From Dysidea avara (taxonomy: Eukaryota; Porifera; Demospongiae; Dictyoceratida; Dysideidae), in assembly GCF_963678975.1 (NCBI RefSeq), contig NC_089280.1, positions 21,225,368 through 21,289,367 of the forward strand: DNA of 64,000 bases. The letters run 5' to 3'. Below the pieces are notes generated by a model. It was given only the letters and a program-made list of their open reading frames with translations. It was not told where the DNA came from and searched no databases. The translations under genes were made by a program, and so were the position numbers. The number at the start of each line of letters is the position of its first letter. Within the stretch, counting starts at the first letter, position 1. Below, piece after piece: positions 1 through 29,500 of the stretch.

Positions 1-107
1 TGAGTATAGTGCACGATATTAAATCACAATAAAACAATAAGAAGTGTTATATCCCTACTGTGCTCAAGTATTGTTTTACTGTGATTTAATATCGTGCGCT
101 ATACTCA
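1..107. repeat. Long hairpin (inverted repeat), probable MITE
   Basis: Positions 1–39 and 69–107 are reverse complements with about two mismatches. Both arms begin TGAGTATAGYGCACGATATT when read inwards. The 29-nt loop contains no gene. The layout fits a foldback or miniature DNA transposon. It lies in what should be the 5' intronic part of gene A, upstream of that gene's third exon. The left edge of the window cuts off any target-site duplication, so the element class is not known. Confidence 0.7.
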
Positions 108-793
108 AACTTGTTTCAGTACTTTTTATCGATGTGCTATGGTCCCTACTCTGGTTGAAAATTCCAAATTTTTCTGTGTACTTGTATATAATACGCTAAT
201 CTTATGTAGTTAGACCACTCCCACCTCCACACACAAAATAAGCAGTGTAGCATGTCAGCCTTGCCCAGCTACAACTATACATGGTGTATGTATCACCTAC
301 CAATGGATGGAATAGCAAAACAGTCACTTAATTTTGCTGACTCGGAGAAATGTTTGACTGTAAAATAGATGAGTATATACTTTCATGTAAGCTTTAAACA
401 CATTGATGTAGTTAACAGCAAGATGGAATGGCAATTTATACCTGCTCATTGTGTTAATTGTGCTAAAATGCACAGGGAGTGCAAAGTAGCCAGGTCTACT
501 ATATTAAATATAGCAATGACTGCAACTAATTGCCCTAATATGAACTTAAAAACAGACGAAAAACTTGAGTCCAGTAGTCCAGTCCACTAGTCCAGTCCAC
601 TAGTCCAGTCCAGTGATTGTATACAACCACCAATATTACGAGGTGTGCACTGGTAGTGTGACTATCCATTTTTGCTGTTGCCTGTCCCTTCTGAATAAGA
701 AGGCCACATGACCTAGAGAAGGCAGCAGAGAAGAATGTGTGCGTGCGTGCATGCGAACATGTGTGCAATGTCATGTACTTGCTCTCTTCACAG
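108..793. other. Gene A 5' intronic sequence, no exon recognised
   Basis: I looked for counterparts of exons 1 and 2 of genes B and C and found none, so those exons of gene A probably lie left of the window. Near 566–615 there is a short tandem repeat of AGTCCAGTCCACT units. A polypyrimidine tract and CAG acceptor at 781–793 lead into the first visible exon. Confidence 0.5.
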
Positions 794-17030
<16,237 letters not shown>

Positions 17031-17310
17031 AGGCACTTAGAGATAATTTTTATAGCAATTTTTATGTCTAGTTTTTGCACTGATGTTATACAATATTCTT
17101 TCCACATTTAGTCATTGTACCAGTTGTACAAACACTGAGCCATTGTACAATATCAATACATACAGTAAAGTCACAAAATTGTTTATATAGTTTATGTTTT
17201 CTAGTTGTAGTTATCCTCTTCAAATAGTTTTTTTTTTTCATTCCATTCTTGTGTTACTCTTCTTTCCTTTACCATCACCATCATTGTCTTCATCTATTAC
17301 TTAAGTTATT

Positions 17311-17720
17311 GGGGATGTAACAATATTACAATATATTGATATATTGCAATATTTTCTACCACAATACAATACAATATTGTCATTGCTGTATTGCAATATA
17401 CTGCAGAGCTGTGGCTTGTGGATAATTACCAAGGACCGGAAAGTAATAATTGATGATTTATTGATGACCAGAAGCTATACCCTGAACATATAACACTGAT
17501 AATACAGTACTACTAGCCTAGCTACTTGTAAATGCATTTGATGAGGGTTGCTTGACCTGTGGGTATACTGTCTGCTGTACTTCAGCATACAGATATGGGC
17601 TTTTTAAACAATTGCAAAATTCACTTTACCACATTTTAACATCGTATTCAAATATTGCAATACAACAATATTTTTGAAAACAATATGCAATATGGAGTTT
17701 ACCCGTATTGTTGCATCCCT
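17311..17720. mobile_element. Probable hAT-like MITE downstream of gene A
   Basis: The ends are GGGGATGTAACAATATT and, read inwards from the right, AGGGATGCAACAATACGG. The interior is an AATATTGCAATA-rich tract without an ORF. The matching B–C spacer position (around 43675) lacks it. The termini resemble those of hAT elements, but I could not define the target-site duplication with confidence. Confidence 0.55.
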
Positions 17721-18426
17721 ACTAATTATACTCCTTTCAAAGTCTTGCTGCTGTACCGGACCACTGGGAGGTGGAAAATGAATTATTGCATTAGAAGTCC
17801 ACCACAAGGTGCCTGGTACTAAGTTATTTGATTTGATATCACCATGTTCCTTTTTATAGCAAGCATTTACTTTCTGTATTACAGTTGTCACTTCAGGTGG
17901 CCTGGCAACACCTCAGGTGCCTCCTAAGATTGTTACTAGTAGGTATCACTTTAAGCTCATGCAGCTTCTTAACTTGTAACCACAAAGTGGAAGTGATCTC
18001 AATAGACACCTCATCCATGCATTCTTCTATACTTTGTGTTTTAGCTATACAATTTCTATTGTGTTTTTACAGGATCCAAAATATCAGCATCGTCACCTTA
18101 TAAACTCTGTAAATGTACAGGGATTTAGTATAGACACCGATTAAATCTGCCCAGTAATAATTGCAATATAGTTTAGATGACTAAAAGCAACATGCACTGT
18201 GACAGTCCTCTAAAACTGAGGCTTTGCCAGCAGGATTACCTTTTTATAGAAATACCTGCTGAACAAATGAAACCACAATTAAAACTTTTATAACTATATA
18301 CCCACAATTAAACTTTTAGAAAAAGAAGCACTGAAACGACGCTAAACCAGAGGTATAATGGTCTTGGACATGATTAAATATCTACTTTTTATAGATACTA
18401 AAGTTTAGTGGCCATGCAAGTGCTCA

Positions 18427-18478
18427 GTCTGGCATGGCCACCCCTTTGATTAGAAATAAAGGGGTGGCCGTGCCAGAC
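18427..18478. repeat. Hairpin with 22-bp arms in A–B spacer
   Basis: AGTCTGGCATGGCCACCCC pairs with GGGGTGGCCGTGCCAGACT across a 10-nt loop. The B–C spacer has the same hairpin at 44424–44480 with a few substitutions. It is probably a short foldback element or MITE; a regulatory role cannot be excluded. Confidence 0.65.
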
Positions 18479-19056
18479 TAGCAAGTACTGGGGAGAAGGT
18501 GGTAGCTATATCTTCCTAGTTCACCTCTTAAATTTCTCCCAATAGCTACACTGTTTTACCACATCTAAGAAGACTAAGGGTTCACTATGATTGGTTTTGT
18601 TCAACCTCTGGCCAGGAAATTTGATATAGTAGTGATGGTCCTGAAAGCTGTCTACAAATTGCACATCACTTGACAAGTTCAGAATTACTAGCTACATAAG
18701 CACATGTGCCCATTACATTAGGGAATGAGCACTTTTTATAAAGAAAACTAAATACGATAACTGTTGGGATTATTGGCTACTAAAGATACTGCAAGTTTTT
18801 TATTAGGAAACACTGATGCTATCTGAAAGTATATACAGAATTTAAAAGGCTATTGAATAGTACAACTGAGGAGTCAGTGAATCGAAGACTAGCCTGCAAG
18901 CATACAGAGGCAGCATAGTTCGAAGCAATGATCCATGCAATCACAAGTGGCCAACAATAGTATTTCTTTTATACAGTACATCCGTGCCATACAGTTTGTG
19001 TTGAGGTTTGTGTGGTTAAACCGGTTTATCCCCACACTAACCTCTCTCATGATTCG

Positions 19057-19068
19057 TGACGTACGTCA
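19057..19068. promoter_or_regulatory. Split CRE-like palindrome upstream of gene B
   Basis: TGACGTACGTCA is a perfect palindrome about 130 bp upstream of the gene B start codon. The homologous site upstream of gene C is the canonical cAMP-response-element octamer TGACGTCA (45046–45053). The B site equals the C site with an extra ACGT, consistent with a 4-bp tandem duplication. Binding by CREB/ATF-type factors is inferred from the motif only. Confidence 0.5.
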
Positions 19069-19152
19069 CAGGAAAGTAACCGTTTCCTTAACTTTTCTGA
19101 TTTCATCATGCAAGTCAACCTTTTCTGCTTGTCTGAAAGACTGGCACTGATA

Positions 19153-19179
19153 ATGTGGTTGTGTGTGACACTCAAGTAG
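19153..19179 (+). CDS. Upstream ORF (8 codons) before gene B
   Basis: ATG at 19153 opens an 8-codon frame (MWLCVTLK) ending in TAG at 19177–19179, twenty nt before the main ATG at 19200. Gene C has the same uORF at 45134–45160, and gene D has an ATG in the matching context TGATAATGTG. If transcribed it could damp translation of the main frame. Its presence in the mature leader is not proven. Confidence 0.4.
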   Translation: MWLCVTLK

Positions 19180-19199
19180 ACGAGGCTGAATTCGGATTA

Positions 19200-22100
19200 A
19201 TGGATGAACAACTAAGACAAGATTTCCTCAACGCTGCGATTCACAACAATCGCGCATTCATCGAAGAAAGGTTGACAGGGGATGACACTACAAACGAGGT
19301 TTTCCTGAACGAACTGCTTCGAAAAGCTGCCCATTACGGAAGCATTTCCGTCGTGGAGTTGTTGTCTGCGTGTGGTAAGATTTTTGTTTACATATGCATA
19401 CAGTGTAGCCTATATATGGCCTAAATTGATCTGCCACGCCCTCGAAACGTTAAGGATCGAGAGTTGAAGTCGTCTATAAATCACAATTTTTATAGATACA
19501 TTTTCAATAGTGAAATTAATAGAGACATAAAATTATGTACACTTGACTGTTCTATTTGAGTATATTAATATATATGATTATAGCTAATTAAGCACAGGAT
19601 TGAGGCTGAAAAGGCCGTGCACCCATTCATTCAACATACAATCACATCAAAGTTTAAGTTAACTATCGTACAAGAAATGAATTAACTAAGAAACGTAAAT
19701 ATAAAGTCATAAAATCAATTATCTACAGCAGATTTGAGGTAATCTTTTCCACATTACCTCTTGTAAGATTGTTCCACATGTTCATTTATCACCCTAGTAC
19801 AAAAATAGTTGACAAGACAAATGGATGATGAGTAGTCTTGAGCAATTTAAAGAATAATAATCTCTAGTATTGCATATTACAAGTGACTGATTTATTAGAG
19901 TATCTTGATCTTGAAGGGATCCAACCCTTTAGTTACCTTAATATGTTTATATGCACAGACCTTACCACTTTGGTCATTCTGTGCCTTCCTCTATATATCA
20001 TAAAATGGGGCGATCCATAATCAAATAATTGAAATTAGGTGCAGCTACTGCCTAAAAATCAATGTAGGAGGTGACGTAATGATGGCCTAAGGATGGAAAG
20101 CAAGACAATTTTTAGAAGTGGTAACTCTCCTCTGGTAGGGTGTTCCATAATTGCTACTTTTGTTGTAGTGAAAACTCATCAGCCACTATCCTAGCATTGG
20201 ATGTACCCCGGCTATTATGCCAGAAATTTGGCTGGAAAAATAGACTCAAGTTTACCACCACATAGCCATAGGCCCCATACTGTATACTTAATGGTAAAAA
20301 CCAACAATCATTTGTTTTATCCCTGGAATTTATCGGGTATGAGACCTGTTTGGAGATACTCGCAGGGTGCAGCTATATGCATGAGATTCATTCTTTTTAT
20401 TTACTTACGCTGTATGTCATGTCGACCAGCACTGGGGACAATTTTTGGACATTTCTTCTCTGTTTTCCTCATAGTTATCAACTGAAAATTAGTGTTTTTA
20501 TAATACTAAAACCCCTAGTAGTACAAGTACCTTATTTACTTGATTAAAATGCCACACCTTGTAGCTATACTTCAGTGGTGCATGCAACGATCGATTTTGA
20601 ACATAAAGACTTTAATATTCGAGCATCAAGTGGTGGTTAAATTTGAATAGTCGCCACATCGATACTAGAACTAAGGTAATAAATGCCGCAGCGTTTAACC
20701 AAGTAAACCAAGTAATTTGACTTTTTGATTTACTGACTACAAGTATACGTATGTCATTGACAAGTTTGGTAGTATAACTAAAAATAATTATTGTGAAGTA
20801 AAGTTAAAATGTTTTGTCCATATATAGTACTTAAAATTAAATCTATTTTCATTAACTAAAATTTAAAATGGCAGTATTTTATTTTAGGGAAACTAATGCT
20901 CATTTGCACACATACATTGCAAATTTATCATGGTGGAAAAATTTCACAGATGCGCTAAACTACCGTAATTTGCTGAATACCTTTTGAAGATTTTAATTTT
21001 TCTGAGTTTTATTAACCTTTACGTGATCAAATATGTAGGTAGTGGTTTGATTTGTAATGTAAAACTATAAAAGTTTGGACAACTGAAACTAGAACGAATC
21101 AAAAATCTTGTACCAAACAACACTACGTACTGAGAATAGTTGCATTAAATCCACATTTGTGGTGAAACCTTACTATCAGGTTACTGTGTATAATAACATC
21201 ATCTGGATAAATCATGCAGTAATTTGGTGGACAGATTAGACAGTGTATCAAAACTACTATTTTGATTTGAATTGATTTTTGTAGATGGCATAAACGTGAA
21301 TGAGCAACTGCAGCTAACAGAAGATTCAGAAACAAATGGCTGGGTATGGACTAATGTGTACATAGAATGTAGATGTGTGTTTGCATGTACGTACATATGT
21401 ATGTATGTATGTATGTATGTACCTGTGTTGTGCGTATGTGTATGTATGTGAATATTCTCTTGACAGACTGCACTACACTTTGCCTCAAAAGGCTACAAAA
21501 TAGAGGTAAAGGTAGATTGTAGAATTTAGTTATCTACGTATGTACATGTAATCATGTACTAGGTAGAGGACAAATCAAAACAAGAGAATGATCTGATGTT
21601 GACCATTTTTGAGCTGATAAAAAATGGCGCAAATCCTACTATCAGGTCCGCCATTGGCCAACAACCCAAACATTTAGCCTTGACGGTTGGATTTGACCTA
21701 GGAGTTGTATTACTTGGTAAGACAATCAAGCAACAGTATACGTATATGACAAAATCTATTTTAAATTGCTTATAGATTTATGTGAATTAGCTTGGATAAA
21801 TCAGCGTCAAGGTGGCAATACCAATAGAACTATTGGTACGAAAAAGCCAATGTCGTTATGTTGTTTATGTTTGTCTACAATTACAGTTGTGGAGGACATC
21901 CAAGAGTTGATTAAAACAAAATTGTTACCACAGCTTTATAGGAAGCTTGCTTGTTGGTACGTACATGATGGTATTGTTTATTTGTATTAGTTTTTATTTA
22001 TATCTGCAAAATTTTCAATGCAATGTTTTTATGTTTTTGATTATTTTATTGTAGGTCTCTTAAAACCAACAAATTTCAGATTTTTGAGTGGATTTTGAAG

Positions 22101-23527
22101 CCACTTAATGACCCAAAGATCACCCAGTATTGTATAGAAGCAAATGAAGAAGATGGTGTCTCCTTGTATCATTTGGCTGCTTCAGCCGATAGCCCTGCAG
22201 CTTTGGAGCTACTCCTGAAACATGTCAGCCCAGCTGAAATTGTAAATGCTAGACAAGCAGTTGATGGCGATAATTGTATTACTCCGTTGTCACTTATACT
22301 CTCTCGTGGATATGTAAAACACATTGAATTGTTGATTAACTACAACCTGTACCATGATACCAAAAAACTTACAAAAATCAATTTGTCTGACACAAATATC
22401 GAAGAATTTTCACTGAGTGTGCTAAATTTTTCTTCTGTACAAACCCTCATCCTTGATAACACTGGCTTAAAGTCCTTAACATGGGATGGAATACTACCCA
22501 GACCAGACATAGAAGAATTGCAGTTAAAAGAATTCAAAGCGACTCATAATCAACTAACTGAATTACCTTCGGACTTATTTACCTTTCCAAAGTTGAAGAT
22601 ATTAAATGCATGTTACAATCAGATAGAGAAACTGCCTGATAATTGGTGGCAAGGGCTTTTACTGAAGAGCCTTGATGTTTCACATAACCTTCTTGAAGAG
22701 CTCCCATTGCCAGACAATATGGAACAAGAAGACAGAAAGCCTGACTTAAACCGTCACAGTCTGTGTGGCAGGTCAGAACTGGTGTTCAATGATTTACCTA
22801 AAATCCCTACACACTATGGTGTAACAACCCAGGAAGAATTTTTATCACCATTGCAAAAGCTAATGCTGAGTAACAATCATATAAGAACTTTTCCAGTGTA
22901 CTTATCTTGCTGTGTACCATTGCTACAGACCCTAGATCTATCCTACAACCGATTGACAAAGGTTGCTTCAATCAATGACATACCTCTTTCACTTGAAAGG
23001 CTTAATGTTAGTCACAACCACTTAGGAGCTGATGGGGATACAATCTTTTTTGTTTCTTTTGAAAGAAGACCATGTGCGGCCACATTTCTGCATAAAGACA
23101 AGCATTGCAAGTGTCACCATCGCGGTCACACAACACTGCCAAAACTTTGCATTCTCAATTTGAGCAGTAATAAAGACTTGAAGAAGATATTTGTACACAG
23201 CAAACTGCCCACTGTCAATGTGAAGGCAAGCTTTTTATCAGGGAAACACATGAGCATTCATCTCTTCTTTCCACAATTGAGTCAACTTGATGTGAGCTAC
23301 TGCAGTCTTACAGAAATGCCTAAACATTTTAGCAGAATGAAATCACTTAGTCAACTAAATATCAGTGGGAACACAAATCTTAAAATCCCTGCTGAAATAT
23401 GTCAGCTGAGAAACATGTTTGAATTTGAGTATGAAGACATCAATGATGATGAAATTGTGTCCAAACTTAATCAATTCCAGCGTGTCAGAGATAAAATTGA
23501 ATTTTTAAATCCACTGTATAGAGACAA
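19200..23527 (+). CDS. Gene B: ankyrin-like and LRR exons
   Basis: Exons: 19200–19374, 21285–21343, 21467–21505, 21563–21716, 21776–21835, 21887–21956 and 22055–23527. Exon 1 encodes an ankyrin-like pair of helices (RKAAHYGSISVVELLSACG). Exon 3 gives TALHFASKG and exon 4 gives NGANPTIRSAIGQQP. Exon 7 starts with ankyrin-like SLYHLAASADSP and ITPLSLILS, then carries LRRs such as LKSLDVSHNLLEELP and LQTLDLSYNRLTKV. A Cys/His-rich loop (HCKCHHRGH) sits within the LRRs. Sequence and intron content agree closely with gene C. Confidence 0.86.
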
Positions 23528-26500
23528 GTATGTATATTGTTCTGTCGTACAGTGTAAATTGTTTATCTTTTCTTGTATTGCATTAATTGGTTTGATTTTT
23601 GACAGGAACAATTGCTTTCCACCTTCTGTCAAGCTCATGTTTCTTGGTTCTAAAGGTCATGGAAGATCAACACTTTTAAAATTCCTCAAGTTGAACCTGA
23701 CAGCATCAGGTGCATCAATTTTCATGTGGTCTTTGTTTAATCCTGATTCACCTGACACACTAAATCCAACAGGTAATATGTGTATGTGTGTTTATTGAGC
23801 CGTGTAGTACAATTGATTCTGTAGAATCAGGCACTACTAGCTGTAGTGAAAGTTTGGACATAGGCGTTTGGTACTGTGACTATCTTATTAATGGCCAAAA
23901 GCTACAGAAAAAGACTTCCAGTCTTCCAAATCAGAAATCAATTTCTTTTCGTACATGGGATTTCTCTGGAAATGTAAGCAACACTGTATTAATAATAAAC
24001 TTTAGACAGTGCCTATTTTTAGGAGAAGTGCATTCAACAATGTTTCTTTACTCCTTCTGCTATTTATGTGATCTGTTTCAAAGCCACAGATGGTGTCCGA
24101 GGGGTCGTTGAATTAGAGGACTGGCTTTTAGCCATTAAAGTAATCACATACATCTATTGATATCTGTTACAATGACTTGTTTAATAACAACAGGCTAGGG
24201 CTCCAATGTCTAAGGTTGTGATTGTGGCAACTCACAATGACCAACTGTCTAAAAAGAGTAAAGAACGTGATAGGATTGGTGAAGCTGTCCATCGTCTGTA
24301 TGACTCGAAGTCTAAGGTGTATCCTGAGATTAGTGCAGTAGAGTTTGTGGCATGCAATGAAGGGAAGAGGGATTTTAGTGACATCATTAAGCTTACTCAA
24401 ACCTTGTGTGACGTTGCAACAAAGATAGACACTTCTTCTAGTACGCCTGTCATTTGTGGTGTTATTTAAATTAAATGTTACACTTTTAGCTTATCAAGCA
24501 GGGCAGAAGGTGAAGCTGATACAACAAGAAGTTCCTATGGGATTTGTTGAACTGCAAGAACAGTTTGTCAGTCAGAGAATAGCAAACAGTGACAGTCATA
24601 AAGATGGTGCTCATATGCTTACCTGGAATGAACTAAAGTAAATATGTGTGTGTGTGTGTTTGTACTGTAATTTTAAAAGAGACTCTTCTCTTCAAAAATA
24701 AATCCTTACAATTAAAAGTAACCATACAATCAAACATTTTGGCACGGATAATCACTCATGTTTTAACTCAGTACTGGTGATTGTAACAGTTAAAGAGTGT
24801 GTCAATTAATAGCCAGTAAACAGCTGATCCAGAACTGCCATTCCAATTGGTGCCAATTGCTGCAATTCTAGCATAGTCATGCATGATCGAGCTAGTGGCT
24901 TGTTCCACTTGAGATTCCTCAGTCTTCTTCTCATAGGAATGGAAATCATTCCATCAGTACACTGTAAGGCAAACATTCACGCACGTATATCTTTTGCAGT
25001 GTGTGACATGAATTTCCATTTATTTGAAATCCACTGACTTCGAAATATGCACTCTTCAAAATTTATAACCTTCTAAATTCAGATTTTGTCTCTACTGCAA
25101 ATTTTTCTGCTTTAAAATATCCCACTATTGTGTGTGTGTGTGTGTGTGCGTGTGCGTGTGTGTGTGTGTGTGGGGGGGGGGGGGCACTCCTTTGGCTCTA
25201 CAAAAAAAAGATTTTGAACTCTATGAGCATGGATGAGATGAGACATATATAGGATTAGTTGAGACTGTCATCTATATTATAACATATGTATACCCTACAA
25301 AACCACGCGCACACACATGCATGGACGCACGCACGCACGCACAAACACACACGCACACACGTCACATTCATTTGTTTATGATGAAATAGGCATAAACAAG
25401 AAAGACTGTCGTTATTTCTTTATTTGAAATGCCTTCATATTTATGCACAACCAAATATAGGGCTAAAACTATACCTTGGTGGATTCAACAATTCATGGTG
25501 AACATTTAAAGCCAAATCCCAACTTGGTAGACCAATGAAAACACCGAAGTCATGGCTGCGAATGTAAACTTCTGTAATTCATTTTCAGTATTCAATTTCT
25601 TTGTTCTCCCTTCTGTCTTGCATTATAATTCCAAAGCTACTTACCACAATAGGCTAAACCCATTTTTGGACACTGTATGAAACAGTAAACAGAGTATACG
25701 GACTACACAGGTTTTGTTGGTATATAGTTTACAAGTTGTTACATATGTTTATGCTTACTTCTAGACAAACTCTAAAAGAGAGGCTAACATACTTAGTACC
25801 ATCATCAGTTCATTTTATGGATGAAACGTTTATGAATGAGATTGTTGAAGATGCTGTCAATCACCTTATTAGCACTGGTATGCAGAGCTGTGAACCTTAG
25901 CTTGCTGTATTAACCCTTTCATGGCTGAATTTCCCGGCGCACTTTACAAGGCACGTCAAATCACGATGTATAAGCTTCACTGTACACTAAACTACTTGGT
26001 TTCTATACCTCTATGTAAATGCTGTGGACTAACAATCTTGACTGGGTTGTTTTTGTTTACGTAAATAAACCACAAAGTAATTATACGACAACAAAACTAC
26101 AAAATACGCTAAAAGCAGCCTTGAGAAACAGGCGGGCACTAATAAACTATCTACAAATAAGTGTTATAGTGTAAGAAACTATTTTATATTGTTTCCTTAC
26201 TGAATAATCATCTTCACAGCTGGTTTCTTCGAGTTTTATCACAAATCCAGTGTCACACACATACGTATATGCACATGATTGAATTTTTTATTTTTTTATT
26301 TTTTTTACGGTTTTTTTTTTCCCCGGGCTAGATGTAATGCCCTTTCCTACCACCCCCAGCACAAGAGGCAAACGTGCTGGACAAGAACTGGAAAGCGGGA
26401 CATCTAAAAGTCCCTAGGGCCATTTGTTAGGCCCATTTCCGGGGAAGCATCTGGTGATCTAAACGAGATGTCTGAATCATGCCACACGTTTGAAAAACCA

Positions 26501-29500
26501 TTCACAGTTACTTGCCAGTTGTCTTGGCCTATCTATAACGATGTATCTTTGTTCAAAACATTACTATCAACTCAAATATAAACGGAACAGCCCTATTTTC
26601 GAGAGAAAAGTTTTACCGGGTTATGTAATAAACCGCAATAGTGCGTGAACTATCCAGTTATCCCAGAAACGGGACCTCTGTGGGCATTCCCACTTCAGGG
26701 TTAGCGCATCGTACTATGAAATTCACAATAGAAGTGCTAGCGTGTTGGAATTGCACTCAACGTGTGTTTTATACCGTCGTGCCAGATAAATCCAGTTACA
26801 GCCATGAAAGGGTTAATACTTAACACTGGCCAGCTTTTTGTGTGTGCGTGATTGTAGTTATTCGTTTCGTTGACAGGGACACTAATTCATTACAACTCAC
26901 CAGCATTGAGTGATCTGTACTTTGTTGATCCTCCATGGCTTTATGATTTACTATCGTCAGTTGTGACGATGGATTATTGTGTCTCTGTGGTGTGGGACAG
27001 AGGTATGTATTTCTAATATACATAAACCATATTAATTTTATCATACAATACTGTATAGTAGGGATCCCCCCCAAATGAAATTGTGCCACCAAAAATCTTC
27101 ATGGTGTTTAGTATGTCGAAAACCTAATACAAGACTGAATATTAAATTTTTTATGAAACCTAATTTTTGGTCTGCATACCTGACCACAGTTACAAGGCTA
27201 GAGGCTAAACAATACATTGTACTGCCACCATTTTATACTACAATACTTAACTCATGTGTTTTGAAGTTCTGACAAGTGTCTGTGCCTGTTTTTAATTTTT
27301 TTTTTATCTTCAGTCATGCTGGTCATCATCTTCATGCAACGAAATTGAGACTTTTTTTTTTATCAACACTTTCCTTGAGGAGCATACATATTTAGATGCT
27401 GTAAAATTATTTGAAGTGTTTACACCACTGGAATTAGACATTGGATACCCAGTAGATAGCTGTAGCTGCACGATAGGCTTGACCTCACCTTTTAACAAAC
27501 ATGGAGACCACACCTTTTAATGGCTTAATTTCTTGAACATGGCGACCATATCCCTTAGTGATCAGTGGTACTTATAGAATCAATCACAGTGACCACACTC
27601 CTTATTAGGATAGCAGTGTTTATAATAGCATAGTGAAAAGGGTATTGTGACCACGCCCCTCTCACTCAAATAAAGCAGTCACCCTAATACAACCACCATG
27701 TACGACACTCTAATAGAGCCGTCACACATGTATATTATAGCTATATACTTAAAAGGGAAATAGGGATCCAATCAGTAAAAGTTAGTGATATAATTAGATA
27801 TGAATGACATAGCTTGGTAGTGAAATCCGTACTTTGGCCGACCAGATATGGCATGCCAATGTAGGGATTTCCCGCCAAGCTATGATACCATCGGTCATAT
27901 CTCTTACTTCACTACTTTTTATTGCTTGGATCCTGCAATTAAATATACTATCTGTAACAATTGTTGCTGATACCAATAACTCACAACTCAACTGACTGAC
28001 AAAAGCATGTGACCTACTTTTACATGTGCATGTGTGGCTATTTACAAAAGAGGTGTTGATCATCATACAATACTAATAGTATTTATATATCTATTACATC
28101 ACTACATAGTTACATCATTACATCACTCCCCTCTTAAATAAGGTGGCTCACTACAGATCAATCTAGTGCTGCACATAATCAGAATACCGCTGAGGTGGGT
28201 GCCTGTCTCTACTAGGATTCCGTCTGGCCTGAGGTTCACTGGGTTGTTCTGTGTTACTTGACTCTGGTACAAGCTGATCAACATCATCCAGATAGTCAAC
28301 TAGTTCGATATCATTTTGATCTTCTGGTTGGACATCTGTAGGAGCTGGAGGAGTTGGTACAGTCACTAATGGGTCAGAAGTTTCTAGACGAATTTGCTTT
28401 GAGCACGGCTTCAAGCGATTGAAGTGAACAACCTGCCTCTCTCTTCGTTTCTGTAAATGCTGAATCCTGTAGGTAGCATCTGTGATTTTCTTAACAATGC
28501 TGTATGGACCCTTCCATGGGCAATGTAACTTCCGACTACTTCCTCTTGGAACTAATGGTGAATGAAGCCAGACCCAGTCTCCAGCATTGTAAGGCTTGCC
28601 ATGTATCTTCTCATCATATAATATTTTTTGGTGCATGTGATGCTTTGATGTACTTTCACGTACCAATTCAAATGCCTCTGTCATTTTCTTTTTAAGGGAT
28701 GCTGCATACTGACCCACTCCCTGACCTTCATTCTCAGGTGTACTTGTTCCATAAATGATGTCTATAGGTAGTCGAGCTTGGCGACCAAACATGAGGTAGA
28801 AAGGGGTAAAGCCTGTTGATGACTGTACACTAGTATTGTAGGCCATGCATACCTTTCTAAGTTGCTGTTCCCAGTCAAAGGGATGGTTCTCGGTAGAAGT
28901 TGCTAGCATACTTAGAAGTGTGCGGTTAAAGCGTTCAACAAGCCCATCACATTGGGGATGGTAGGGTGTAGTCCTGGTTTTCTTAATTTGTAGAATCTTA
29001 CAAATTTCAGCCATCAAAGTGGACTCAAACTGGCGTCCCTGGTCGGAATGTAGTTGTTCAGGGGGTGAGAACCTCAGGAACACCTCATCCACTAACTTCT
29101 CTGCCACAGTTGAGGCTTCTTGGTTAGGTATAGCTAGGGCCTCCATCCATCTAGTATAGTAATCCCCTACTACCATCACATATGAATTTCCCTTCTCACT
29201 CTCTGGGAGAGGCCCCAGCAAGTCCACAGCCATGACCTGAGTTGGGTAGCCTGCTGTTATGGTCTGCATGGGAGCTCTACTACTGGTTGGTGGAGATTTC
29301 CGCTTAACACATGCCACACATGTTTGACACCAATCTCTGACATCGTTATAATGTCCGGGCCAGTAGAACCTCTCCTTGAGTTTACTCAGAGTTTTTTCCT
29401 GACCCAAGTGTCCACCTGTTACTCCCTCATGTAGGCTTTTAAGTATGTCAGAACGAAACTTTTGTGGAACAACCAACTGCTTCCAGCTAAGATCTTCTCT

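Larger units (their letters stand above)
17031..19199. other. Spacer between genes A and B
   Basis: Apart from a probable MITE (17311–17720) and a hairpin (18427–18478), it aligns along most of its length with the B–C spacer (43396–45180). It therefore belongs to the duplicated unit. No independent ORF was recognised. It should contain the 3' end of A and the promoter of B; a CRE-like palindrome and a short upstream ORF lie near its right end. Confidence 0.7.

Noticed and set aside
19155..19199. GTG start for gene B (and 45136 for gene C)
   Set aside because: Animal genes very rarely start with GTG; the in-frame ATG at 19200 aligns with the clear ATG of gene D.
20201..20547. Overlapping short frames in gene B intron 1
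   Set aside because: They are absent from gene C, have no domain and no splice logic; chance frames in intronic DNA.
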